Assembly (NCBI RefSeq): GCF_018364065.1
Contig: NZ_JAGZMO010000002.1
Coordinates: forward strand, 124,001-188,000
Direction of reading: 5' to 3'
DNA length: 64,000 nucleotides
Source: Veillonella sp.
GTDB taxonomy: Bacteria; Bacillota; Negativicutes; Veillonellales; Veillonellaceae
Under the pieces are notes generated by a model. The model had not been told where the DNA came from. It was given only the letters and a program-made list of their open reading frames with translations, and did not search any database. Below, piece by piece: positions 9,088-16,595 of the stretch; position 1 is the first letter of the stretch, and every line of letters begins with the position of its first letter. Made by a program: the position numbers and the translations under genes.

Positions 9088-9795
9088 TTATGCCATCGTT
9101 TCTGCCCAGTTGGCCGGATATGTTACATAAAATACCTTGGCGTATTCATCTGCGCCCCAAATAACTTCGGAGTTTTTAGGTACATAGAGTACATCGCCGG
9201 CCTTTGCGGTCCGCTTAACCCCGTTAATCGTAATGGAAAGCTCCCCTTCCAATACCATATCGATTTCATCATATAAAAGCGTCCATGGGAACTCGGAGCC
9301 TACAATTTTCAGCAAGCCTGCACTAATATTAGGAGAATCGCTATAACCAATTAACTCTTTATATTGTACATTGGCACCTGGTACACCTGTATCAAACACT
9401 TCAAAGTCCACGTCTTGAGCACGAACGATTTGAAGGCCCGATGCATCTTTATCCCGAACCAAACCATCAGAGGCGACGGTGCCTCCAATTTTATTCACCA
9501 AAATGGATTGTAATAAGTCGATTAACTGATTCCCTGTAGGCACGGCCCCTAATGGTGCACCGCCGGCAACCGGAGCTACCGGTGCGCTTGGTGCTGCCTG
9601 AGCAGTTGATCCAACAGTCTTTGTACAGGCCGGCACGGCGTTCAAGGAAATATCTTCCGTAAAAGTAATGCCATTCTCTTTTGCTACATCTCTGGCAGCT
9701 GGTGTGATTAGTGTATTATCATCAACAGCAATGGTAAACTGCTTATTTGACAATGCGCTTTCCACATCAGACGCTGTAATCAATTTCTTCAACAC
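9088..9795 (-). CDS. EutQ-like cupin protein of the BMC
   Basis: 235 residues. The N-terminal ~45 residues (LITASDVESALSNKQ, then NTLITPAARDVAKENGI) match the short N-terminal module shared by EutQ and EutT. A Pro/Ala-rich linker (about 65-90) follows, then a C-terminal EutQ-type cupin (GSEFPWTLLYDEIDMVLEGE, then AGDVLYVPKNSEVIWG). EutQ in ethanolamine compartments has been linked to acetate kinase activity and assembly; here the role is inferred from that family, and no separate acetate kinase gene is in the window. GTG start with AGGTGG upstream. It lies between GrpU and aldehyde dehydrogenase 1. Confidence 0.85.
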   Translation of the reverse strand: MLKKLITASDVESALSNKQFTIAVDDNTLITPAARDVAKENGITFTEDISLNAVPACTKTVGSTAQAAPSAPVAPVAGGAPLGAVPTGNQLIDLLQSILVNKIGGTVASDGLVRDKDASGLQIVRAQDVDFEVFDTGVPGANVQYKELIGYSDSPNISAGLLKIVGSEFPWTLLYDEIDMVLEGELSITINGVKRTAKAGDVLYVPKNSEVIWGADEYAKVFYVTYPANWAETMA

Positions 9796-9808
9796 ATCTC
9801 ACCACCTT

Positions 9809-10129
9809 TTACTTTGGAGTCGCTCTAAAAAGTACTTTTTGTCGTTCAATTTCTTCGCTTATTTTTATCATGGCTGTCTCAACACTGGATGTATCGCCAA
9901 ATACGGCAATCATTACCAAGTTTTGCGGACAGTTCCCTCGTACATCCACTACGGTAACTCCCGATGCCTTTTCCGCAATGTCTGCGGCAAAAACCATGTC
10001 ACAAAGTTTACCTTGCATAAGTCCGATTGCTTCGAATGATTTCACATCCAGCTTCGCTGTTGCATCAATTCTACGCTGAAGAATCGAGCTGACCCCTGCT
10101 GTGGGTGCTTTAATTATTCTGTAGTCCAT
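9809..10129 (-). CDS. grpU: GrpU-type shell protein with GxCPQ iron-sulfur motif
   Basis: Divergent BMC-domain protein of about 106 residues. The motif RGNCPQ at about residues 65-70 fits the GxCPQ iron-sulfur cluster motif described for GrpU, the shell protein specific to glycyl-radical compartments, where the cluster sits at the hexamer pore. The rest (GLMQGKLCDMVFAADIAEKASGV, then VFGDTSSVETAMIKI) shows a rearranged BMC fold. Two consecutive ATGs occur; the second (10129) has the better distance to GGAGG. It overlaps the end of the EutT-like gene. A role in electron transfer across the shell is the family hypothesis. Confidence 0.82.
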   Translation of the reverse strand: MDYRIIKAPTAGVSSILQRRIDATAKLDVKSFEAIGLMQGKLCDMVFAADIAEKASGVTVVDVRGNCPQNLVMIAVFGDTSSVETAMIKISEEIERQKVLFRATPK

Positions 10130-10766
10130 CATGTACCTCCGCCAACGCTCGAATCACTGTTTCCACTTCATGAACACAAGTAGTAATTACTTGTATATAT
10201 CCTTGCCGTACACTGTCTTCACCAGATAAGCCTTTCAGCTTTTCCGCTACGTCAAGACAAGCTACCCGTAACATGTTGAGCTGTCCTTGTGCCATAGCGC
10301 AAGGTGTATTCACAGGGAATTGCTGAATCGCAAATGCATCAGCACCTGAACCTTCCGCTCCACCGGCCAATAAATCCAGCCCTATCGGCGACTGTGTCTT
10401 AATCGCCCCCTGTAACGCAGTCAAACGATCACCTATCGTCACCAACGACTGACTCAATGTGCGATTACACATTGCAGCCGTCATGCTTCGGGTCATGAAG
10501 AGATGAGCTTGCGCCCACTCCAGTGCCACCGACACAGGTGCTACCGTATCTGTCGGACGTTGTAAGGAAGAAACATCCGTAGTCTGTATTTGTTTTTTAC
10601 CTTGCATCCGTTGGAACTTCTCATCCTCATAGTGAACTACGACACGGCGGTCTACGAGGAATTGATAGGCTCCTGGAGTAAGGCGGGTATCCTTTTCTAC
10701 GAGGTAGGACTCAAACGGTGATTGCCGATATTGAGTTCTCAACGTTTCTTCTGTAATAAATTTCAT
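10110..10766 (-). CDS. EutT-like protein without the metal-binding cysteines
   Basis: 218 residues. The N-terminus (KFITEETLRTQYRQ, then DTRLTPGAYQFLVDRRVVV) closely follows the start of EutT, the ethanolamine-pathway cobalamin adenosyltransferase, and the rest is predicted all-helical with a C-terminal QLNMLRVACLDVAEKL and CVHEVETVIRAL that weakly recalls EutT. However, the His/CysCys-xx-Cys metal site of EutT is absent. Choline lyase is a glycyl-radical enzyme and needs no cobalamin, so an adenosyltransferase is not expected. It may be a structural or targeting protein of glycyl-radical compartments. Function unknown. Confidence 0.6.
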   Translation of the reverse strand: MKFITEETLRTQYRQSPFESYLVEKDTRLTPGAYQFLVDRRVVVHYEDEKFQRMQGKKQIQTTDVSSLQRPTDTVAPVSVALEWAQAHLFMTRSMTAAMCNRTLSQSLVTIGDRLTALQGAIKTQSPIGLDLLAGGAEGSGADAFAIQQFPVNTPCAMAQGQLNMLRVACLDVAEKLKGLSGEDSVRQGYIQVITTCVHEVETVIRALAEVHDGLQNN

Positions 10767-10783
10767 ACATTGGCTCCCATTTA

Positions 10784-11233
10784 CTAATATAGAAGCTTAC
10801 AAAACTCTTTATACGCTAATATGCGTTCTTTGCCCTCTTCAGTCTTAGCAGACCATTCAATAATGTCATCTGTTATACCGATTTGTCGCAAAGATTCATA
10901 GGCTTTTTGAATCTGAGCTTCACTTGCTAAATCACATTTAGTAATAATACCACAAATCTTCCCATAGAATGATTTCGAGAAAGATGGCGGATATTCCTGC
11001 TTTTGTTGCAACGGATCAATCAGAAAAAACACAACACTTGCATCCTGATTCGATGCGATTATACAATCATACATCCAAGGACTTTCCAAGTAACCACTTG
11101 GCATATCAATGGTATATTCACCATAGCGAATATCCGGCGTCCCTTTTAGTACATTGGGTTTCCCTTCAATCATGTTAGCCAGTGTAGTTTTCCCCGACTG
11201 CCGAGGTCCGATAATCATAATCTTTAACTTCAT
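10784..11233 (-). CDS. EutP/PduV-like small GTPase, copy 2
   Basis: 149 residues with a P-loop at the N-terminus (IGPRQSGKTTLAN), a Walker B-like FFLIDPLQQ, and a guanine-specificity-like TKCD (residues ~95-100). Members of this family sit in most BMC operons; PduV has been linked to compartment positioning and EutP to acetate kinase activity, so the role here is open. It starts two bases after the EutS-type shell gene, with only a weak ribosome site (coupled translation likely). A paralog is at 24691-25158, also right after an EutS-type gene, so the pair was duplicated together. Confidence 0.85.
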   Translation of the reverse strand: MKLKIMIIGPRQSGKTTLANMIEGKPNVLKGTPDIRYGEYTIDMPSGYLESPWMYDCIIASNQDASVVFFLIDPLQQKQEYPPSFSKSFYGKICGIITKCDLASEAQIQKAYESLRQIGITDDIIEWSAKTEEGKERILAYKEFCKLLY

Positions 11234-11235
11234 AC

Positions 11236-11586
11236 TTACGCTCTGGTTACCGTTGCCGGTGTAAACCCTAATAACTTATGAAGCGTATCATTGATTGCAT
11301 TTACTGAAGTTTCGACGCTTGATACATCACCCGTTATAACTACCGATCCGGTAAAACGATCCAGGAAGCCCAGGTGGACATTCGCGGCTTTGCGCGCTAT
11401 ATCCCCGGCAATTATGGCCGCTTCAGCCGGTGAGATTGTCAGTACCCCGATGGCGCCTACAGGATCTACGCCGATACGTTGATACACTTCTTCATCCGGT
11501 GAGGCAATAATATGAGCCATAGTAACTTGTTTACCCGGAACCAGCTCCTGAATAATTCTCTGTTTACTGTTGTCTAGTACATCCAT
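11236..11586 (-). CDS. EutS/PduU-type permuted BMC-H shell protein, copy 2
   Basis: Circularly permuted hexameric shell protein. 116 residues from the ATG at 11586 (AGGG nine bases upstream); a GTG four codons earlier overlaps the previous stop and is less likely. Core motifs IQELVPGKQVTMAHIIASP, GAIGVLTISPAEAAIIAGDIA and GFLDRFTGSVVITGDVSSVE are those of EutS. In EutS/PduU the permuted N-terminus forms a small beta-barrel over the pore. It has a close paralog at 25164-25526. Confidence 0.92.
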   Translation of the reverse strand: MDVLDNSKQRIIQELVPGKQVTMAHIIASPDEEVYQRIGVDPVGAIGVLTISPAEAAIIAGDIARKAANVHLGFLDRFTGSVVITGDVSSVETSVNAINDTLHKLLGFTPATVTRA

Positions 11587-11597
11587 AGTAGCCCTCA

Positions 11598-12155
11598 CTA
11601 TTTTAACTCTATATATTGCTTATAGGTTTCTACAATGAGATTTACGCTTTCCTGTCGCATACGTCTGGCAAACTCGGATAAACGTTCCAATGTGTCCACA
11701 CTATAAGTAAAAAACTCACCTTTTAAATATGTATCAATCGATGTGTCATTTGTGCCATCGGCACTAACTGATCGCCCAAACATAATCGTTGTAGGCAGCA
11801 GTTCTTTAGCCTGTTCATACCAAATTTTATGATATGATATAAGCTCTGTTACCAATGCGACTTTAGCAGGTGTTTTGGGAGGTAACTCATGTTGTATCCT
11901 CGCATAAGCCTCTGGCTGTGTATCTTCCATCATATAACCGTATTTCTCAATCATGAGGTTACGGCCTTCCTTCAGTGCCGTATGGATATCTCGCAAATAG
12001 GCTGCCTGAATATCTAGAGGATACACATTCCATTGACTCCGTCGCATGAGGAGAAACATGTATTTATTGTTTTTGCATTCCAGGTACTTCTGATTACTGC
12101 GTGTTTTCAAAAGCATATCCCATTCATAGGCTGCAATTTTATCAATAACCTTCAT
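11598..12155 (-). CDS. DUF4125-type protein in the BMC operon
   Basis: 185 residues, soluble, rich in aromatic and charged residues. The pattern EWDMLLKTRS, MFLLMRRSQWNVYP, GRNLMIEKYGYMMEDTQPEAY and the C-terminal LKGEFFTYSVDTLERLSEF match what I know of DUF4125, a family of unknown function in gut Firmicutes. It lies directly downstream of the TPR-nucleotidyltransferase gene (31-base gap) and is followed at once by a shell gene (its stop overlaps the possible GTG of that gene), so it is firmly inside the operon. No catalytic motif is evident. The family match is by memory of the pattern and should be confirmed. Confidence 0.65.
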   Translation of the reverse strand: MKVIDKIAAYEWDMLLKTRSNQKYLECKNNKYMFLLMRRSQWNVYPLDIQAAYLRDIHTALKEGRNLMIEKYGYMMEDTQPEAYARIQHELPPKTPAKVALVTELISYHKIWYEQAKELLPTTIMFGRSVSADGTNDTSIDTYLKGEFFTYSVDTLERLSEFARRMRQESVNLIVETYKQYIELK

Positions 12156-12186
12156 AATTACCCCACCCTCACACTCTGATTCACAC

Positions 12187-14223
12187 TTATCTTGACCAAG
12201 GACTGTCTTGCTTCAGCACCGGATCTGAAATGGATTCGAAGATTTCATATCCATGTGCTAATAAGAACGTTTCCTTTGTCTTAGTTAAACCGACTTCGTG
12301 AAGTCGATCAATAATATACTCACAAACTCGTTCTATACGATTGGTGTTTTCTTCATCAACCGTAGCGGTTTTTACCATTGACTCGATAATCTGTCCAATC
12401 TCTGCCCCTAAGATAGGCAAAGACTGCAGTTTTCTATGGCGCCATTTATAGAACGGCATGTACGTTTTATTTAAAATAAATACTATGGCCATCGCATGAT
12501 TCATAGCTTCGTGAAGTGCCAACGACGCCGCTACTAACTCATTTCGTTTCAAGCAGCGTGGAAAGTTGTATTGCCCTGACTGCGCCAACTTTATGCACTC
12601 AAAGGCTAAATACTTCTTCCATAAATCTTCCGGGTAATATTTCAGCAATTGCTCTCTGATGTGAGTAAACTCACCGAGATTGTCAAAGTAAATTTCACCC
12701 GTTGTAGCCGTAGCCAGGAAATCTTCCGGAATGGCTCGCCATTCGCTTAATGATTTAGGCCCCTGTGAAGTCTTCGTATACTTCTGATAGAAGTCCTGTG
12801 TAGGAATCACATAAGCATGCCCCTTACTTACGGTCTGCAAAGCCCGTTCTAATTCGGTATGTTGTGCCAAATAGTCCGGTGTATTTAAGAAGAGTAACAC
12901 TTTCGCTTCAAAATCATGATCTTTGGAAAATTCATCATCATAGCCTAAACATTCAGAACCTTTCCCTACCAGTCCGGCCGCCATGCGTCCTAACAGTTCA
13001 GGAAATTGCTGTTTTAAAATTGGATATACTTCCTGTTTTAATAGGCTGTGAGATAATTCGAGTCCTGATCCGGGCCAAAAACTTTTGCTTAAAAAGGCTT
13101 CATCCAAGGTGCCGGTAACAGTACTACCTGTATGGACCATACTGTTTGAAGTATACTGCGATTGACCCGCCGATGAACTACTATTGGATTGAGTCATCTG
13201 ACTATCATCATACGATGATGTTGATTGCGCGCCCATAAGAGCGGCACTAGCCTGTTCCAACATAGCTTCCAACGAATCCGCTGCACCATAACTGTGTACA
13301 TCGTGAATATCAATCGAGTTGCTGCCTGTATGTGTGACAGTTTTATTATTACTTCCCACATTTTCTACACTATTTCCATATTTCGAAGTATTGTTATTGC
13401 TTGAGCTAACAGATTGACCTGGCTGCCCAAGTTTTTCCTTAACAATGTTCAAATTTTGCGTCAATAAACGATAGCCTTTACTATGTGTGCCATAGGTGCG
13501 TTCCATAATCGGTAACGCTTCTTCCATCAAGCTACATGCTTTTTGATAATTGCCCTGATTATAAAGCATAGTCGCTATATTATTGACAACAGTAGCGTAG
13601 AGCGGATGATTTTCGCCCACTGCATTTGACAAAAGTTCGGTTGCCTCATTCATGAGGCTCTCGTATTCGTCAGTTTTGCCCATAAGCCGACAAGTTTCAG
13701 CAAAGTTGCTACAGGAGATGGCCAATTTAACTCGGCTGTTTTCCTGTGTACGTAGCAAGCTTAATGCTTCTTTTTGGTTTTTATAGGCCTTATCATAGTC
13801 TTTACGTTGTAAATATAGGTTACCCAAATTATTACATAAAGACACATACACTATATTTCGGATATTTAACTGTTTAGCAATATCCAAAGCGGTTGTAAAT
13901 TCTTTCTCCGCTTCGTCAAAATGTTTGGAATCCAATTCATTGGTTCCTGCATTCAGTAAAGTAGTTACATACGCTTGGCTTTTAACCCCTGCGGTACTCG
14001 CTACGATTGTTTTCGCTTCGTCCAACACAACGCGAGCTTTATCATATTGCCCTGTGTTTCGCAAAACTCCGCCGTAATCATTAAGAATACGTGCTAACAG
14101 TCCACGATCATTACGCAACCGCGTTTCATGAATGGCGTCTTCAAACAGAGGAAGCATTTCAATATCGCGTCCCTGTCTGCCGAGGTTATCTATTTGTGTT
14201 AGTATTTCATTTAATCTATCCAT
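12187..14223 (-). CDS. TPR protein fused to a DUF4037-type nucleotidyltransferase
   Basis: 678 residues in three parts. Residues 1-265 are about six tetratricopeptide repeats (ILNDYGGVLRNTGQYDKARVV, LCNNLGNLYLQRKDYDKAY, VVNNIATMLYNQGNYQKAC). Residues 265-372 are low-complexity Ser/Asn/Thr linker. Residues 373-678 resemble DUF4037: a polymerase-beta-type nucleotidyltransferase motif with Gly422-Ser423 and Asp435-His-Asp437 in GSECLGYDDEFSKDHDF, then a helical region (KRNELVAASLALHEAMNHAMA, FILNKTYMPFYKWRHRKLQ) like the C-terminal half of kanamycin-type nucleotidyltransferases. The active-site residues look intact. It follows cutD by a short gap. Substrate unknown; the TPRs suggest a protein partner. 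Confidence 0.75.
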   Translation of the reverse strand: MDRLNEILTQIDNLGRQGRDIEMLPLFEDAIHETRLRNDRGLLARILNDYGGVLRNTGQYDKARVVLDEAKTIVASTAGVKSQAYVTTLLNAGTNELDSKHFDEAEKEFTTALDIAKQLNIRNIVYVSLCNNLGNLYLQRKDYDKAYKNQKEALSLLRTQENSRVKLAISCSNFAETCRLMGKTDEYESLMNEATELLSNAVGENHPLYATVVNNIATMLYNQGNYQKACSLMEEALPIMERTYGTHSKGYRLLTQNLNIVKEKLGQPGQSVSSSNNNTSKYGNSVENVGSNNKTVTHTGSNSIDIHDVHSYGAADSLEAMLEQASAALMGAQSTSSYDDSQMTQSNSSSSAGQSQYTSNSMVHTGSTVTGTLDEAFLSKSFWPGSGLELSHSLLKQEVYPILKQQFPELLGRMAAGLVGKGSECLGYDDEFSKDHDFEAKVLLFLNTPDYLAQHTELERALQTVSKGHAYVIPTQDFYQKYTKTSQGPKSLSEWRAIPEDFLATATTGEIYFDNLGEFTHIREQLLKYYPEDLWKKYLAFECIKLAQSGQYNFPRCLKRNELVAASLALHEAMNHAMAIVFILNKTYMPFYKWRHRKLQSLPILGAEIGQIIESMVKTATVDEENTNRIERVCEYIIDRLHEVGLTKTKETFLLAHGYEIFESISDPVLKQDSPWSR

Positions 14224-14246
14224 TGGAAAACCTCTTTCTTCAGCCG

Positions 14247-15200
14247 TTAGTGTTTAACGACTTTTACATCCATATCATATTCTTTTACGATTGACTCAAT
14301 GTGCTCCAATTCTTCTTGTTTGAAAGACAAGTCTTCTTTAATGGTATATTCCTTATCCAATTGAGCATATTTATTAACGCCCAATTTATGATATGGTAGA
14401 ATGTCGATGCCTTTGAAGTTCGGCAAATCTTTATACGGCATTAAGAATTCCATTGTCTTACGAATTGTTTCATCATGGCTGTTAAGTCCGCGAATTAATG
14501 GCATACGCACCTTCACATTGTAGCCTTGCTTCAAAATCTCTTGCAGGTTTTCCAGAATACGTTCATTGCGAACCCCGGTTAATTCAGCATGCACATCAGA
14601 ATCTATTTGTTTGATATCAAACAAGAACAAGTCAATGTGTTTTGCCATCATTAACAAGTTTTCCAGTTTCGCATAACCACAAGTTTCAATGGCTGTGTGA
14701 ATTCCCAATGCCTGACATTCACGAAGAATATCGGTAGCCGCCTCCGGCTGCGTGGATACTTCCCCGCCACCTAGCGTTACACCGCCTCCGGAACTAAGAT
14801 AGAACATTGAGTCTTCCTGAACCACATCTACCAATTCGGTAATTGTTTTATCCTGACCTACAATGTGGATTGCCTTCCTTGGACAAACGCTTTCGCATTT
14901 ACGACAGCCTACGCAGTTAGTTTCACGGTCGACGATGTGAACAACTTCATCACCATTTTTTACCAACGAATGTATGCCCATCGGACAAACCGGAACGCAG
15001 CTACCACAGCGAATACATAAGTTATCCTGGTACATCACTTGATATTTACGTTCCAGTCCTTCCGGATTAGCACACCACCGGCATCTGAGCGGGCATCCTT
15101 TAAAGAATATCAACGTTCTAATGCCGGGGCCGTCATAAATTGAGTACTTCTGGACGTTAAAGATTCGTGCCTTACGCTCTATACAAAGCTGTTCAGACAT
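14247..15200 (-). CDS. cutD: Choline TMA-lyase activating enzyme CutD (radical SAM)
   Basis: Installs the glycyl radical on CutC using S-adenosylmethionine. 317 residues with the radical-SAM cluster motif at Cys36, Cys40 and Cys43 (GCPLRCRWCANPEG), the SAM-binding GGGEVS near residue 144, and two ferredoxin-type clusters inserted between them (Cys62/65/68/72 and Cys96/99/102/106), as in the activases of glycyl-radical lyases. Start ATG at 15200 with GGAGG-like sequence upstream. Located three genes after cutC in transcription order, which separates activase from lyase by a transporter and a small protein, unlike the usual adjacent cutC-cutD. Confidence 0.93.
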   Translation of the reverse strand: MSEQLCIERKARIFNVQKYSIYDGPGIRTLIFFKGCPLRCRWCANPEGLERKYQVMYQDNLCIRCGSCVPVCPMGIHSLVKNGDEVVHIVDRETNCVGCRKCESVCPRKAIHIVGQDKTITELVDVVQEDSMFYLSSGGGVTLGGGEVSTQPEAATDILRECQALGIHTAIETCGYAKLENLLMMAKHIDLFLFDIKQIDSDVHAELTGVRNERILENLQEILKQGYNVKVRMPLIRGLNSHDETIRKTMEFLMPYKDLPNFKGIDILPYHKLGVNKYAQLDKEYTIKEDLSFKQEELEHIESIVKEYDMDVKVVKH

Positions 15201-15235
15201 AACGTCCTCCCTACTGTGCTTAAAAACACCTCATA

Positions 15236-15520
15236 TTAACGGAAGGATTTTGGCAAGTAGCTTTTGAGTAACTTACGACCTTCATCATTAATACAATAAT
15301 AAACATCCAATTCTCCGTCTTTAGTAAGACCGAGTTCCGCTTCATCAATAACGCCGTTAGCCACCATGGATAAAGCGTGATTTTTAAACTTATTTCTAGT
15401 AAACTGGCTTTCTGTGCCATACTCAGCACGTAAGCCGTCCATCATTTGATCAACATTGGCTTTCTCTACTGTAGAAAAAAAGTGGAGTAAGCGAAAGCGC
15501 AACGGTAATAATTGACTCAT
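15236..15520 (-). CDS. Small protein, possible winged helix, between transporter and cutD
   Basis: 94 residues, not recognised. MSQLLPLRFRLLHFFSTVEKANVDQMMDGLRAEYG, then RNKFKNHALSMVANGVIDEAELGLTKDGELDVYYCINDEGRKLL has the look of a short winged helix: two helices, a recognition-like helix and a beta wing ending in a typical INDEGRKLL (compare PadR-like and other wHTH ends). Starts 14 bases after the transporter stop and ends 35 bases before cutD. If it is a DNA-binding protein it is the only candidate regulator encoded in the operon. It could also be an adaptor of the lyase/activase. Coding status is well supported by tight packing. Confidence 0.6.
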   Translation of the reverse strand: MSQLLPLRFRLLHFFSTVEKANVDQMMDGLRAEYGTESQFTRNKFKNHALSMVANGVIDEAELGLTKDGELDVYYCINDEGRKLLKSYLPKSFR

Positions 15521-15534
15521 AAATCAGTCGCCTC

Positions 15535-16563
15535 CTATTTTTTTCTAAATAAATCCAATGGATTCATAGATACCATCGTTACCCCGATAAGTACTGCTAA
15601 ACAACCAACTACCATATTAGTTGTAATTTCAGTGATATTACCGAAGGCGATATTTAATAATACACCCCAGATAACGAATGTAGAGTTCATAGCCATACCC
15701 TTAGCACAGCCTACTTTATTATTTGCTGTATACCACATCAAATAAGAGAAGCCTGCTACAGCACCGGCTGCTGCCAATGAACCAATTGCCATCGGCGTTC
15801 CGGCAATTACATTTACTGCTGTCCAACCACCTACTATCGGCAATACGATAATCGACAGAACAACACCGGATGTAATTTCACGTAAGTTAATGGCAATATT
15901 AGGATCCACCATGGACATACCAAACACGGCCAATACGATTTCAGTGCCCCAGCACAATGCTGCAATACCGGCAAAGATAAGACCTAATGTGAAGTTAGGT
16001 GCATCTCCATCCGGTGGCGCATAACTTACAATAATGGCCCCGATTACAGACATAAATATGCCGACCCACATACGGGCATTAATCGGTTGTTTTAAGAATA
16101 TACGAGATAACAGACAACCAATGATTGGGTAAAGCGCTGTAATTGTCAGCGCATAAGCCGGTCCGGCCATTGCAGACCCCATAAAATATGTAGATTGTCC
16201 GATTGGACCACCTAATAATGCGGCTATACATACGATTAAGCCCGGCTTCGTTTTAAACGTACGCCAAACTTCTTTACCCATGCCGTTAATCGCATTAAAG
16301 ATTAACAATGCGATTGCTGCACACACGTCGTTGATAGCTGCACAGGCAAGAGGTATTGCATATAGTGCAGCACTTGCGCCCATCATTGTCGTGATAACAT
16401 CTTCAGGTATAAACCCATATCCCAAGGAGAAGAGTAAGTTATTTACCCCCCATAAAAAGCCGCTACCGATACCAATCAGTATCCCTACGCGATTAAATTG
16501 CGAATCCTGTTTGGCCTTCAGAGCCAGCGCTTGTTGCTGTATTGCTTGTTCCAAAAAATCCAC
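15535..16563 (-). CDS. EamA/DMT-type 10-TM transporter in the choline operon
   Basis: 342-residue membrane protein with about ten hydrophobic segments in two similar halves (GIGSGFLWGVNNLLFSLGYG and AGIAALCWGTEIVLAVFGMS), as in the drug/metabolite transporter superfamily. A 25-residue Gln/Ala/Lys-rich cytoplasmic N-terminus precedes the first segment. It sits right after cutC; choline-lyase clusters in other bacteria carry a small EmrE-like transporter at a comparable place. A role in choline uptake or in export of trimethylamine/ethanol is possible but not shown by sequence. Confidence 0.8.
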   Translation of the reverse strand: MDFLEQAIQQQALALKAKQDSQFNRVGILIGIGSGFLWGVNNLLFSLGYGFIPEDVITTMMGASAALYAIPLACAAINDVCAAIALLIFNAINGMGKEVWRTFKTKPGLIVCIAALLGGPIGQSTYFMGSAMAGPAYALTITALYPIIGCLLSRIFLKQPINARMWVGIFMSVIGAIIVSYAPPDGDAPNFTLGLIFAGIAALCWGTEIVLAVFGMSMVDPNIAINLREITSGVVLSIIVLPIVGGWTAVNVIAGTPMAIGSLAAAGAVAGFSYLMWYTANNKVGCAKGMAMNSTFVIWGVLLNIAFGNITEITTNMVVGCLAVLIGVTMVSMNPLDLFRKK

Positions 16564-16595
16564 CCCTATCGTGTCACCTTATCCCCGATACTATC

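Noticed and set aside
8685..9164. 159-codon plus-strand frame opposite aldehyde dehydrogenase 1
   Set aside because: Antisense to a conserved catalytic gene; no start signal and no recognisable domain.
10110..10766. The EutT-like gene as evidence for a B12-dependent pathway
   Set aside because: Metal-binding residues are missing and no cobalamin-dependent enzyme or B12 gene occurs in the operon.
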